From: Spirochaetaceae bacterium
GTDB lineage: Bacteria; Spirochaetota; Spirochaetia; Treponematales; Treponemataceae
Length of the DNA: 26,323 nt
Direction of reading: 5' to 3'
NCBI GenBank assembly: GCA_031272345.1
Contig: JAISTZ010000076.1
Span: 1-26,323 of the forward strand
Translations under genes and position numbers: made by a program
Notes under the pieces: generated by a model
Database searches by the model: none
What the model saw: the letters and a program-made list of their open reading frames with translations, nothing else
Told to the model about the DNA's origin: nothing
In this document: in pieces, positions 1 to 7,338 of the stretch
Layout: each line of letters opens with the position of its first letter
Numbering within the stretch: the first letter of the stretch is position 1

Positions 1-18
1 ATCCGGACGGACGGAGGG

Positions 19-570
19 TCATTTTTGCCTCCGGTTGTCAAAACTATAACCCAGGGCAAGGCCCGCGCTGTAAATCGTTGGGGTCGAAAGCCTGCAAGCG
101 GCTTCAAGGTACAGGGGGATTGGGGAGGGCAGGGTGTAGCGCGCCCCGGCGGATATGCCGCAGGAAAACATGGGAAGCCCGATGCCCCCCTTGCTGTTCC
201 TTGTGTAAAAAAAGATGACACCCCCGTCCCCCTGGAGGAAGAACCGGATGGGGCCGACTGGTTTGCCCAAGAAAGCTCTGTAGATGAGGGAGGTCTCCAC
301 AGAGTAGAGGGGCTCGAGGTTGTAGAACCCGTAGCTGAAGGCGCATTTTATTCCGCCGGACATGAACTGCAAAAAGCCGTAGTCCGCCTGAAACCCCCAG
401 CCGTAGGCCGCGGAGGCCGGGGCATTTGTTTTTCCGGCGGTGTTGCCGTTCACTTCCCCGGGAATTATCCCCAGGGACAGGTATCCGTCCTCCGCGTACA
501 GGGTCCGCCCCCAGGACAGCGCCGCAGCGAGAAGGAGCAGTGTTTTTATTCCGGCCGTTCTTTTCATCAT
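19..570 (-). CDS. Putative small outer-membrane beta-barrel protein
   Basis: Predicted protein of 183 residues, family not recognised. The N-terminus is a classical signal peptide: basic MMKR, a Leu/Ala-rich core and a likely cleavage after the LYA segment. The mature part is rich in alternating aromatic and small residues (YGWGFQADYG, ALGYSF near the end), as in small 8-10-strand outer-membrane barrels, so an envelope role is inferred and no ligand can be named. I chose the ATG at 570 because it overlaps the TGA of the gene upstream as ATGA, a typical translational-coupling junction. A GTG at 585 would give five extra residues and a worse signal peptide. It is probably the last gene of the minus-strand run. 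Confidence 0.6.
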   Translation of the reverse strand: MMKRTAGIKTLLLLAAALSWGRTLYAEDGYLSLGIIPGEVNGNTAGKTNAPASAAYGWGFQADYGFLQFMSGGIKCAFSYGFYNLEPLYSVETSLIYRAFLGKPVGPIRFFLQGDGGVIFFYTRNSKGGIGLPMFSCGISAGARYTLPSPIPLYLEAACRLSTPTIYSAGLALGYSFDNRRQK

Positions 571-1265
571 TTTTTTATCACCCACTTTGCCCGGATATTG
601 AACCCCTGGCCCACAATAAGCGTGAAGTTATTCTGGCCGCTGGCCTTGTCCCACTCAAACATATCCAGTTCGTTTTTGTTGTTGATTCTTATTCCATAGA
701 GGACGTCGAAGCTGAATTTTCTAAAGTCCCACTCCGCGCCGATTTTAAACCACAACTGGGTGTACTGTCTGTATGATTCGTACACCCGCTTTTGGCGCTC
801 CCGTATTCCCTTTCCGTCGCTCATCGCGTCTCCGATAAGTACACCGATGTCCACCGCCACATTTTGGCATAAAAACAATTGTCCTTCCACCCCGGCGAGC
901 AAAAAAACCCTGTCGAACCGGCGTTTTGCGAATATTCCAAGATTCGCCGAAATATAGTCCCCGAAGAATGTTCTGCTGGGATCGTCCCCGGCATCCTTGA
1001 ACAACTGGCTGTACCCCATCATGACCCCCAGGCTGGTCTCCAGGGCTATGACGCGGGGGTCGAAGAACTCCGCAAACATAAAGGAACCGGCGGCGGCGGT
1101 ATAATAGTCATAATTCTCTTGCAGTTTTTTGCTTTCTTCCTTGTCTACCACGGAGGAATAGAAATTTGTGAAATTCGTGGTGAAATTTGCCCCCCATCCG
1201 ATTGTCTGGGCGGCAACGGAACCGCCCAGAAGGGCCGCCAAAAACATGGCCGCTCGTTTTTTCAT
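567..1265 (-). CDS. Putative signal-peptide-bearing outer-membrane/periplasmic protein
   Basis: Predicted protein of 232 residues, family not recognised. It begins MKKRAAMF, followed by a hydrophobic stretch ending VAAQ, a good type I signal peptide cut near residue 20. The mature sequence alternates aromatic and polar residues (IGWGANFTTNF, LWFKIGAEWDF, VLYGIRI) and ends in a basic segment; a beta-barrel or lipid-proximal envelope protein is plausible. A TTG at 1298 would extend the frame by eleven residues but would bury the signal peptide, so ATG 1265 is preferred. It is coupled to the next gene by ATGA. The 96 bases between it and the hydratase gene are G+C-rich with no clear promoter, so it may be read as the tail of the operon. 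Confidence 0.6.
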   Translation of the reverse strand: MKKRAAMFLAALLGGSVAAQTIGWGANFTTNFTNFYSSVVDKEESKKLQENYDYYTAAAGSFMFAEFFDPRVIALETSLGVMMGYSQLFKDAGDDPSRTFFGDYISANLGIFAKRRFDRVFLLAGVEGQLFLCQNVAVDIGVLIGDAMSDGKGIRERQKRVYESYRQYTQLWFKIGAEWDFRKFSFDVLYGIRINNKNELDMFEWDKASGQNNFTLIVGQGFNIRAKWVIKK

Positions 1266-1361
1266 GGTTTTTCTGAAAAAACAGGAACCCCGGCGCAAGG
1301 CGGAGGGCGAAGAAGTTCCGCGAACCCTTCACCCTCCCCGTCCGCCGGGGCGTCCGTTGGA

Positions 1362-1805
1362 TTACACTACGTCTTCAACCCGGGTAGCGGCAATGGCGAT
1401 AGCTTCGCCGTCGACCACTACTTCGCCGCGCTGATTGTAGCACCGCATCATGATGCGGACACGATTTTTGGGCAGTTTTTCGAGCACCTCCCCTTCTACC
1501 TTCAGGGTATCCCCGATTTTGACGGGCTTTAAGAAGTTGCACTGCTGGGACACGTACAGGGCGCCCTTGCCGGGAATGTACATGCCGATGATCGTTGAAA
1601 ACAACGACGCCGAAAGCATTCCCTGGGCGATTCTGCCCTGTGTTTTTTGTCCGAGCTTACTGGTTGTGGCATACACCTCGTCAACGTGGATGGGGTTGAA
1701 GTCCGAGGTAAAGGCGGAAAAACTGTGGATGTCGGATTCCGTGATGGTCTTGGAAAAACCGTCCTTTAAGCCGACATTGATTTCGTCGTAGGTTTTGCCT
1801 CTCAT
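1362..1805 (-). CDS. MaoC/PhaJ-type (R)-specific enoyl-CoA hydratase
   Basis: A 147-residue single hot-dog protein of the MaoC/PhaJ family (hydratase 2). These enzymes reversibly hydrate short trans-2-enoyl-CoAs, such as crotonyl-CoA, to (R)-3-hydroxyacyl-CoA. The family signature is at residues 34-43: the segment SDFNPIHVDE carries the catalytic Asp35 and His40, matching the Asp/His pair known from PhaJ. Length fits the short PhaJ group. A GGAG ribosome site lies just before ATG 1805, and the gene starts only 8 bases after the permease stop. In context it could divert crotonyl-CoA to (R)-3-hydroxybutyryl-CoA, the opposite stereochemistry to the crotonases. A role in another hydration (beta-methylmalyl- or mesaconyl-like substrates) cannot be excluded. 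Confidence 0.85.
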   Translation of the reverse strand: MRGKTYDEINVGLKDGFSKTITESDIHSFSAFTSDFNPIHVDEVYATTSKLGQKTQGRIAQGMLSASLFSTIIGMYIPGKGALYVSQQCNFLKPVKIGDTLKVEGEVLEKLPKNRVRIMMRCYNQRGEVVVDGEAIAIAATRVEDVV

Positions 1806-1813
1806 GGTTGCTC

Positions 1814-3217
1814 CTACAGCCCGGCCATCGCCATGAAGATGAACACGAAGCAGGCTATGAACGGTATGATGATCTGGGTGACCATGATGTCGAAATAGGC
1901 CTCCTTGTGGGTCTCCTTGCAGATGTTGAGCAGGGTGATTTGCGCGCCCTGGTGGGGCAGGGTGTCCAGGGTGCCGGCGGCGGTTGCCGCGATCCGGTGG
2001 ACATAGGAGAAGTCAACCCCGAGTTCCTGGTAGGTCTGCTTGAGCGCGCCGAAGGCAACGCCCATACCGCCGGAGGCGGAACCGCAGGCGCCGGCGCAGA
2101 TTGCGACCGTAATCATGACGAAGAACAGGGGGTGCATGTGCAGGGTCTTGAGGGCCGCCACGAGGTCCGCGAAGCCCTGGGTTTTCTGCACAACCCCGCC
2201 GAAACCGACGACGATTGCGGTGTTGAGGATGGCCACGCCGGAGTCCGCCGAGCCCTTGTTGAACACCTTGATCCAGCCGCCGATGCCGCCCTTAACCCGG
2301 TTAAAGTTGAGGATACAGGCCACGGCGGTGCCGAAGATGACCGCGGTTTCCACCGGGAAGCCGATGCGTGAGGGAAGAATCGGATTGGTGGCGTGGGCCG
2401 GGTTCACGAAGAAGGGCGCGTTGAAGAGCACCAGGATAAGGATGATCGGGATGAACGCGACCACCGTGTTGGGCAGGTCCTCATTGGGATCGTCCGTGCC
2501 GATTTCGCTTTCGTCCAACTGATAGGTGAGGGTGATGTCGTTGAAGAAGATGCCTTTTTTCTTGAAGACCCCTGCCCGGTACTCAAGCCACACGAAGATG
2601 AGCACGTAGCTCAAAATCGTGATGACGATCGACGGGATGGGCGCCGCGGTGGCCGCGGTTCCCAGGTTGGTCATGGGGATAACGTTCTGGATTGAGGGGG
2701 ACCCGATACCGTACATCGACCAGGTCCAGCAGCCCGCTGAAATTGCCGCGGGGATGAGCCGGCGGGTAAGGTTCGCAGCCTTGAACACCTGAAGGGCGAT
2801 CGGGTAAATCACGAAGAAGACCACGAAGCCGCTGATGCCGCCGTAGGTGAGGATGCCCGTGATGGTCATGATGATGGGGCCCACGTACTTGCCGTTGCTC
2901 ACCCGGATCAGCCACTTGGCGATCGACTTTGCCGCTCCGGTGGTCTGGTAGACCGCGCCGAACAGGGCGCCCACGAAGTACACCAGGAAGTAGTTGGTGA
3001 CATAGACCGATGCGTTGGGCATGAACAGCTTTTTTAGGCCGTCCAGGATCGTTTTTACCCCGGCGGTTGCGAGGGCCGGGTCTTTTGCGATAAAGAGCGC
3101 ACAGACCAGTACGAAAATACTGACAATTGGCGCCATGAGAAGGGCTGACAGTTGTCTAAAAGCCAGCACACCAAACAGAATTAGCGCTACGAAGAGCACC
3201 AAAATTCCGAAATTCAT
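1814..3217 (-). CDS. GntP-family carboxylate permease, probably for a hydroxybutyrate
   Basis: A 467-residue integral membrane protein with about 12 hydrophobic segments. It resembles the GntP family (gluconate:H+ symporters and the 3-hydroxybutyrate-permease branch). Recognisable features are the Gly-rich ACGSASGG segment, the TYGGISGF loop and the C-terminal TLPHQGA motif typical of GntP members. The start was set at ATG 3217 because a perfect GGAGG lies 6 bases upstream; a TTG at 3229 is part of that ribosome site. Neighbours point to a small hydroxycarboxylate such as 3- or 4-hydroxybutyrate as substrate, moved across the inner membrane with protons; this is inference. It follows a strong terminator after etfA, so its level is probably lower than that of the enzymes upstream. 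Confidence 0.8.
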   Translation of the reverse strand: MNFGILVLFVALILFGVLAFRQLSALLMAPIVSIFVLVCALFIAKDPALATAGVKTILDGLKKLFMPNASVYVTNYFLVYFVGALFGAVYQTTGAAKSIAKWLIRVSNGKYVGPIIMTITGILTYGGISGFVVFFVIYPIALQVFKAANLTRRLIPAAISAGCWTWSMYGIGSPSIQNVIPMTNLGTAATAAPIPSIVITILSYVLIFVWLEYRAGVFKKKGIFFNDITLTYQLDESEIGTDDPNEDLPNTVVAFIPIILILVLFNAPFFVNPAHATNPILPSRIGFPVETAVIFGTAVACILNFNRVKGGIGGWIKVFNKGSADSGVAILNTAIVVGFGGVVQKTQGFADLVAALKTLHMHPLFFVMITVAICAGACGSASGGMGVAFGALKQTYQELGVDFSYVHRIAATAAGTLDTLPHQGAQITLLNICKETHKEAYFDIMVTQIIIPFIACFVFIFMAMAGL

Positions 3218-3250
3218 AAATTCCTCCAAAAAAAGTGGTGCATGAGAACC

Positions 3251-3272
3251 GCAAATCCTCCCATTGATTTGC
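3251..3272 (-). other. Small hairpin in the permease leader
   Basis: GCAAATC and GATTTGC form a perfect 7-bp stem with an 8-base loop. On the minus strand the loop carries GGGAGG, resembling a ribosome site. It lies between the etfA terminator and the permease start and might influence read-through mRNA; function unproven. Confidence 0.35.
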
Positions 3273-3281
3273 CGTTTTCAC

Positions 3282-3318
3282 AAAAAATTTGCGGGGGCCG
3301 CAGGGCAGCCCCCGCAAA
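3282..3318 (-). terminator. Intrinsic terminator after etfA
   Basis: On the minus strand TTTGCGGGGGC pairs with GCCCCCGCAAA (11 bp, 9-base loop), followed by AATTTTTT-type U-rich sequence. This is a textbook rho-independent terminator directly after the etfA stop. Since the permease, hydratase and envelope genes continue on the same strand without an obvious new promoter, it probably terminates partially and lowers downstream expression. Confidence 0.85.
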
Positions 3319-3325
3319 ACACAAG

Positions 3326-4414
3326 TTACTTTGCCTTGTACTTCTTGATGGCCTCGATCAGCTTGGGAACGATAGGCTTCAGGTCCCCGATGATGCCGAG
3401 GTCGGCAACGTCGAAGATCGGGGCCGTGTCGTTCTTGTTGATCGCCACGATGAAGTCGGACTGGTCCATCCCGGCCAGGTGCTGGATAGCCCCTGAAATG
3501 CCCAGGGCGACGTAGAGGTTCGGGCGGACGGTCTTGCCGGTCTGTCCGACCTGGCGGTCCTTTTCTATCCAGCCCGCGTCTACGTTTGTCCTTGAGGAAG
3601 AGACCTCGCCGCCCAGGACGGCGGCAAGCTTGCGCAGCTCGTCGAAGTATTCCTTGGCGCCGATTCCCCGGCCCCCTGAAACGAGGATCTTGGCTTCGGT
3701 GATGTCCACGCTCTTGACGGTGGATTTTACGACTTCCTTGATCTTGACGTTCATGTCCTTGGGCTCAAAGGCGACCTTGAATTCTTCGACCGTGGCCTTG
3801 CGGCTGGGGTCCCTGGGAAGGCGCTGCATAACGCCCGGGCGCACGGTTGCCATCTGGGGCCTGTAGGTGGGGCACTTGATGGTTGCCATGACGTTTCCGC
3901 CGAAGGCGGGGCGGGTCATGAGGAATTCCCTGGAGTCCGCGGTGATGCCGATTTTTGTGAGCTTCTCGAACATGGCCGCCTTGTCCTTGTCCTGGAACCC
4001 GAGGCTTTCCAGCCAGGCCAGGTAGGTTGCCCCGGAGGTGTCCAGCCTGGTGCAGTCCGCGGTGAGGCCCGTGTGCACCCGCGCCGCGATCCTCGGCGCC
4101 AGGTCGCGCCCGATTGCGGTGGCTCCGTAGAGCACGATTTCGGGCTGCTTGGCCTCGATGACCTTGCAGATCGCCTTGGTGTAGGGCTCGGTGACGTATT
4201 CCTTGAGGATCGGGTCGTCGATTATGAGCACCGCGTCCGCTCCGGATTCAACCAGGGGAGCTTCCTTGCCCTTGACCCCTGACCCCACAAGCACTGCCAC
4301 AACCTTTTGGCCGAGGTTTTTTGCCAGCTTGGTGGCCTCGCTTACGAGTTCCAAACTGACCTTTGCGATTTCGCCGTCACGCTGTTCGGCAAATACATAA
4401 ATATCTTTGCTCAT
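3326..4414 (-). CDS. etfA: Electron transfer flavoprotein alpha subunit
   Basis: EtfA (362 residues) binds FAD and, with EtfB, passes electrons to or from acyl-CoA dehydrogenase. The C-terminal FAD domain is clear: GGRGIG at 247-252 and the signature GQTGKTVRP at 290-298, continuing to SGAIQHLAGM (308-317). The N-terminal domain carries ATAIGRDLAPRIAARVHTGL (98-117). Residues about 125-163 look like an insertion between the usual DCTRLD and TRPAFGGN blocks, making the protein longer than typical EtfA. GGAGG stands 7 bases before ATG, 12 bases after the etfB stop. Whether this pair performs flavin-based electron bifurcation cannot be settled from sequence reading, but its operon with a butyryl-CoA-dehydrogenase-like gene is the arrangement of butyrate-forming clostridia. 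Confidence 0.96.
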   Translation of the reverse strand: MSKDIYVFAEQRDGEIAKVSLELVSEATKLAKNLGQKVVAVLVGSGVKGKEAPLVESGADAVLIIDDPILKEYVTEPYTKAICKVIEAKQPEIVLYGATAIGRDLAPRIAARVHTGLTADCTRLDTSGATYLAWLESLGFQDKDKAAMFEKLTKIGITADSREFLMTRPAFGGNVMATIKCPTYRPQMATVRPGVMQRLPRDPSRKATVEEFKVAFEPKDMNVKIKEVVKSTVKSVDITEAKILVSGGRGIGAKEYFDELRKLAAVLGGEVSSSRTNVDAGWIEKDRQVGQTGKTVRPNLYVALGISGAIQHLAGMDQSDFIVAINKNDTAPIFDVADLGIIGDLKPIVPKLIEAIKKYKAK

Positions 4415-4426
4415 CTGTCGCCCTCC

Positions 4427-5221
4427 TTATATGATGTGCTTCTCAGCGAGCTTGTTGATGATGGCTTCGACCGCCTCATCGGCGCTGATGTCTTTGAGGA
4501 TGGTTCCCTTGCCTTTTGCAAGTTTAGGGAATGACTGGGCGACGTTGGTCGGCGAGCCGCTGAGGCCGATCCACTCGGGTTTAAGCTGGCTTTTGAGCGC
4601 TTCGAAGTCCAGGATCTTTACTTCCTTCTCGGTGTAAGCGCCGACAACGTCGCGGACGTTCATGTACCGCGGGGTGCCGTATTCCTGGATGACCGTGAGC
4701 AGACAGGGGAGCTTTACCTCGATGATGTGGTAACGGTCCTCGTAGGCGCGCTTTACGATGAGGGTGTCCTTGCCCTGGGGGTCGATCTTCTCAACGTATG
4801 ACACCTGGGGAATACCGAGTTTTTCGGCAATCTGGGGGCCAACCTGAGCCGTGTCGCCGTCGATCGCCTGGCGTCCGGTGATGACGATGTCGTAGCCGAT
4901 CTTCTCGACCGCCTTGGCGATGATGTAGGAGGTTGCCCAGGTGTCGGACCCGCCGAATTCGCGGCCGGACACAAGGTACGCCTCATCGGCGCCCATGGCG
5001 AGGGCTTCCCGCAGGGCCACGTCCGCCTGGGGCGGCCCCATGCTGACGACCGTGACGGTTCCGCCGAGTTTTTCCCGGAGCTGGAGGGCCGCCTCGATGC
5101 CGGACTTGTCATCGTGGTTGATGATGCTGGGTACGCCTTCGCGGATGAGGGTGTTCGTCTTCGGATCGAGTTTTACCTCGTTGGTATCCGGAACTTGTTT
5201 AATGCATACAACAATTTTCAT
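4427..5221 (-). CDS. etfB: Electron transfer flavoprotein beta subunit
   Basis: EtfB (264 residues) partners EtfA. The start MKIVVCIKQVPDT, the block REGVPSIIN and the EtfB signature GRQAIDGDTAQVGPQIAEKL (about 120-139) are intact. The N-terminal pattern resembles the clostridial EtfB associated with NADH-dependent, ferredoxin-reducing (bifurcating) complexes; this is an impression from remembered family sequences, not an alignment. The stop codon of the acyl-CoA dehydrogenase gene is embedded in the ribosome site (CTAGGAGG) of etfB, 11 bases away, so translation is probably coupled. Gene order acyl-CoA dehydrogenase-etfB-etfA is the usual one. Confidence 0.96.
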   Translation of the reverse strand: MKIVVCIKQVPDTNEVKLDPKTNTLIREGVPSIINHDDKSGIEAALQLREKLGGTVTVVSMGPPQADVALREALAMGADEAYLVSGREFGGSDTWATSYIIAKAVEKIGYDIVITGRQAIDGDTAQVGPQIAEKLGIPQVSYVEKIDPQGKDTLIVKRAYEDRYHIIEVKLPCLLTVIQEYGTPRYMNVRDVVGAYTEKEVKILDFEALKSQLKPEWIGLSGSPTNVAQSFPKLAKGKGTILKDISADEAVEAIINKLAEKHII

Positions 5222-5232
5222 CTGTCTTCCTC

Positions 5233-6372
5233 CTAGAATACCTTCATAGAGCCGGAGATGACCATCTTCTGAGCTTCAGAAGTGCCCTCGTAAATCTCGG
5301 TGATCTTGGCGTCCCGCATCATGCGTTCAACCTGATACTCCTGCTGGTAGCCGTAGCCCCCGAGGAACTGCACCGCGCCGGATGTGACGGTCTGGGCGAT
5401 GGTGGAAGCGTAGAGCTTTGCCATTGCCGCGAATTGACCGAAGGGTTTGTGGTTGTCGTGGGCCCATGCGGCGCGGTACACCAGGAGTTTGGCCGCGTCA
5501 ACCAGAGTCTGGTATTCCGCCGCCTTGAACTGGGTGTTCTGGAACGAAGAAATCTTCTTTCCGAACTGCTTGCGTTCTTTGATGTACTTGAGGGCCTCGT
5601 TCAGGGCGCCTTCCGCAACGCCGAGGGCCTGGGCCGCGATGCCGATGCGTCCGCCGTCAAGGCCCTGCATGGCGATCTTGAAGCCGTCCCCTTCCTTGCC
5701 GAGGAGGTTCTCCTTGGGCACGATGACGTTGTCGTAGTAGACCTCCGTGTTTGAAGCGGCCCGGATGCCCATGCGCTTGATGTTCTTGCCGACCTCGATG
5801 CCCTTTGAGTGCATGTCCACGATGAACGCGGAAATGCCCTTGGTGCCCGCGGCCTTGTTCGTCATTGCCATGACGATTCCGATGTCCGAGAACTGGGCGT
5901 TGGTGGTGAACATCTTGGACCCGTTGATCACGTAGTGGTCCCCCTCGAGCCACGCCTTGGTCTGCTGCCCCGCGGCGTCGGTGCCCGCGCCGGGTTCGGT
6001 GAGGCCGAAGCTCCCGATGGCCTCGCCCGTTGCGAGCCTGGTGACCCACTTCTTCTTTTGCTCGTCGTTGGCGAACTGGGCGATCGCCTGGCCGCCGAGG
6101 TTGTGGACGGAAATGAGAAGCCCCGAGCTGGCGTCAACCTTCGAGAGCTCCTCTACGCAGAGGGCATAGCCCAAGTACCCTGCGCCGGCGCCGCCGAGCT
6201 CCCGGGGAAAGGCTGTCCCCAGGAAGCCGTACTTTTTCATCTTGTCGATGAGGTCCCGGCGGTACGTTGCTGTTTCGTCCATCTCTTCCGCATAGGGTTT
6301 AATCTCCGTTTCGGCGAATTTGCGGAAAAGCTGCTGCAACAACACCTGTGTTTTGTTCAGTTCAAATTCCAT
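5233..6372 (-). CDS. bcd: Short-chain acyl-CoA dehydrogenase, probable butyryl-CoA dehydrogenase
   Basis: A 379-residue FAD enzyme, the usual length for short-chain acyl-CoA dehydrogenases. Seen: GSFGLTEPGAGTDA (substrate/flavin signature near 132-145), GLDGGRIGIAAQALG, RKQFGKKISSFQ, QFLGGYGY and the C-terminal IYEGTSEAQ block. The Glu of YEGT, E362, sits where the catalytic base of butyryl-CoA dehydrogenases lies. With EtfAB it would reduce crotonyl-CoA to butyryl-CoA in the cytoplasm. It has a good GGAG ribosome site and lies immediately before etfB. Substrate length is assigned from context; oxidation of butyryl-CoA in the reverse direction is also possible. Confidence 0.9.
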   Translation of the reverse strand: MEFELNKTQVLLQQLFRKFAETEIKPYAEEMDETATYRRDLIDKMKKYGFLGTAFPRELGGAGAGYLGYALCVEELSKVDASSGLLISVHNLGGQAIAQFANDEQKKKWVTRLATGEAIGSFGLTEPGAGTDAAGQQTKAWLEGDHYVINGSKMFTTNAQFSDIGIVMAMTNKAAGTKGISAFIVDMHSKGIEVGKNIKRMGIRAASNTEVYYDNVIVPKENLLGKEGDGFKIAMQGLDGGRIGIAAQALGVAEGALNEALKYIKERKQFGKKISSFQNTQFKAAEYQTLVDAAKLLVYRAAWAHDNHKPFGQFAAMAKLYASTIAQTVTSGAVQFLGGYGYQQEYQVERMMRDAKITEIYEGTSEAQKMVISGSMKVF

Positions 6373-6439
6373 GTGTACTCCTTACTATTGAACCTGCCCC
6401 GCAAAAACCTGAGCCTCCGCGGGACAGACCGTTAAGATT

Positions 6440-6475
6440 GGAATTATCCGGCGCGACGCGCCGGGAAACAATTCC
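6440..6475 (-). other. Intercistronic hairpin between crotonase and acyl-CoA dehydrogenase genes
   Basis: GGAATT and AATTCC flank a perfect CCGGCGC / GCGCCGG stem with a GAC loop. No U-run follows on the minus strand, so it looks more like an mRNA-stability or processing element than a terminator. The remaining bases of this 114-base gap show no convincing promoter. Confidence 0.5.
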
Positions 6476-6486
6476 ACCTTGTTTCT

Positions 6487-7272
6487 TTATTTGCCCGTGA
6501 ATTTTGCGGGGCGTTTCTCCAGGAAGGCCGTCATGCCCTCTTTCTTGTCCGCGGACTGGTAGGTTAAGACAGCGGACTCGACTTCGATGACCACGCCGGA
6601 CTTGAGGTCCGTGTTGAGGCCCGTGGAGATGGCGTTCAGGGCGGCCTTTACGGCAATCGGCCCCTTGGACAGGATGGTCCTTGCCAGTTTTTCCGCTTCC
6701 GCAAGCAGTTGGTCCGCGGGGTAGACCCGTTCACACAGGCCGATGCGGAGGGCTTCCTGGGCGCCGATCATTTCTGTTGAAAGAATCAGGTAGTTCGCCA
6801 TGCCCTTGCCCACGAGCTTGGGGAGCCGCTGGGTGCCGCCGAAGAAGGGGATGATGCCCAGGTTGAGTTCGGGCTGGCCGAACTTCGCTTTTTCGGAGGC
6901 GAGCCGGATGTCGCAGGACATGGCGAGCTCGTTTCCGCCGCCCAGGGCGAAGCCGTTGATCGCGCCGATGACGGGCTTGGGGAAGTCGTCGATCAGCATG
7001 AACACGTCGTGGGCCTTGTACGCATAGGCCCGGATTTCGTCCACGGTCATCTTTACCATGGACGAGATGTCAGCCCCGGCCACGAAGGCCTTGTCCCCGG
7101 ACCCGGTGAGAATCACCGCCTGAACCGCCGGGTCGTCCTTCAGCTCCGTGAAAGCCCCCTGCAAGTCGTTCAGCACCGCGACATTGAGCGCGTTGAGCTG
7201 TTTTGGATTGTTGATGGTGACAAACGCGATGGCGTCTTTCACTTCAATCAGCAACATTTCGTAGTTCTTCAT
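6487..7272 (-). CDS. crt: Enoyl-CoA hydratase (crotonase)
   Basis: A 261-residue crotonase. It hydrates trans-2-enoyl-CoA (crotonyl-CoA) to (S)-3-hydroxyacyl-CoA. Both catalytic glutamates known from rat crotonase are present: E115 in GGGNELAMSCDIR and E135 in GQPELNLGIIP. The oxyanion-hole segments AFVAGADIS (62-70) and GFALGGG (107-113) are intact. Start ATG 7272 has GGAGG 5 bases upstream. It is the second gene of the butyryl-CoA operon. As no 3-hydroxybutyryl-CoA dehydrogenase or thiolase is present in the window, the route beyond 3-hydroxybutyryl-CoA must be encoded elsewhere if it is used. Confidence 0.93.
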   Translation of the reverse strand: MKNYEMLLIEVKDAIAFVTINNPKQLNALNVAVLNDLQGAFTELKDDPAVQAVILTGSGDKAFVAGADISSMVKMTVDEIRAYAYKAHDVFMLIDDFPKPVIGAINGFALGGGNELAMSCDIRLASEKAKFGQPELNLGIIPFFGGTQRLPKLVGKGMANYLILSTEMIGAQEALRIGLCERVYPADQLLAEAEKLARTILSKGPIAVKAALNAISTGLNTDLKSGVVIEVESAVLTYQSADKKEGMTAFLEKRPAKFTGK

Positions 7273-7305
7273 GTGTTCCTCCTTATAAAAAGGTTCGTTT
7301 TTTTT

Positions 7306-7325
7306 CCGCCCCCCGGAGGGAGCGG
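7306..7325 (-). other. G+C-rich hairpin between CoA-transferase and crotonase genes
   Basis: CCGC-C-CCC pairs with GGG-A-GCGG around a GGA loop. On the minus strand it is followed by a run of A, not U, so it is not a rho-independent terminator for this operon. It may shape or stabilise the mRNA before the crt ribosome site. Confidence 0.3.
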
Positions 7326-7338
7326 TTTAGCGCCAGGT

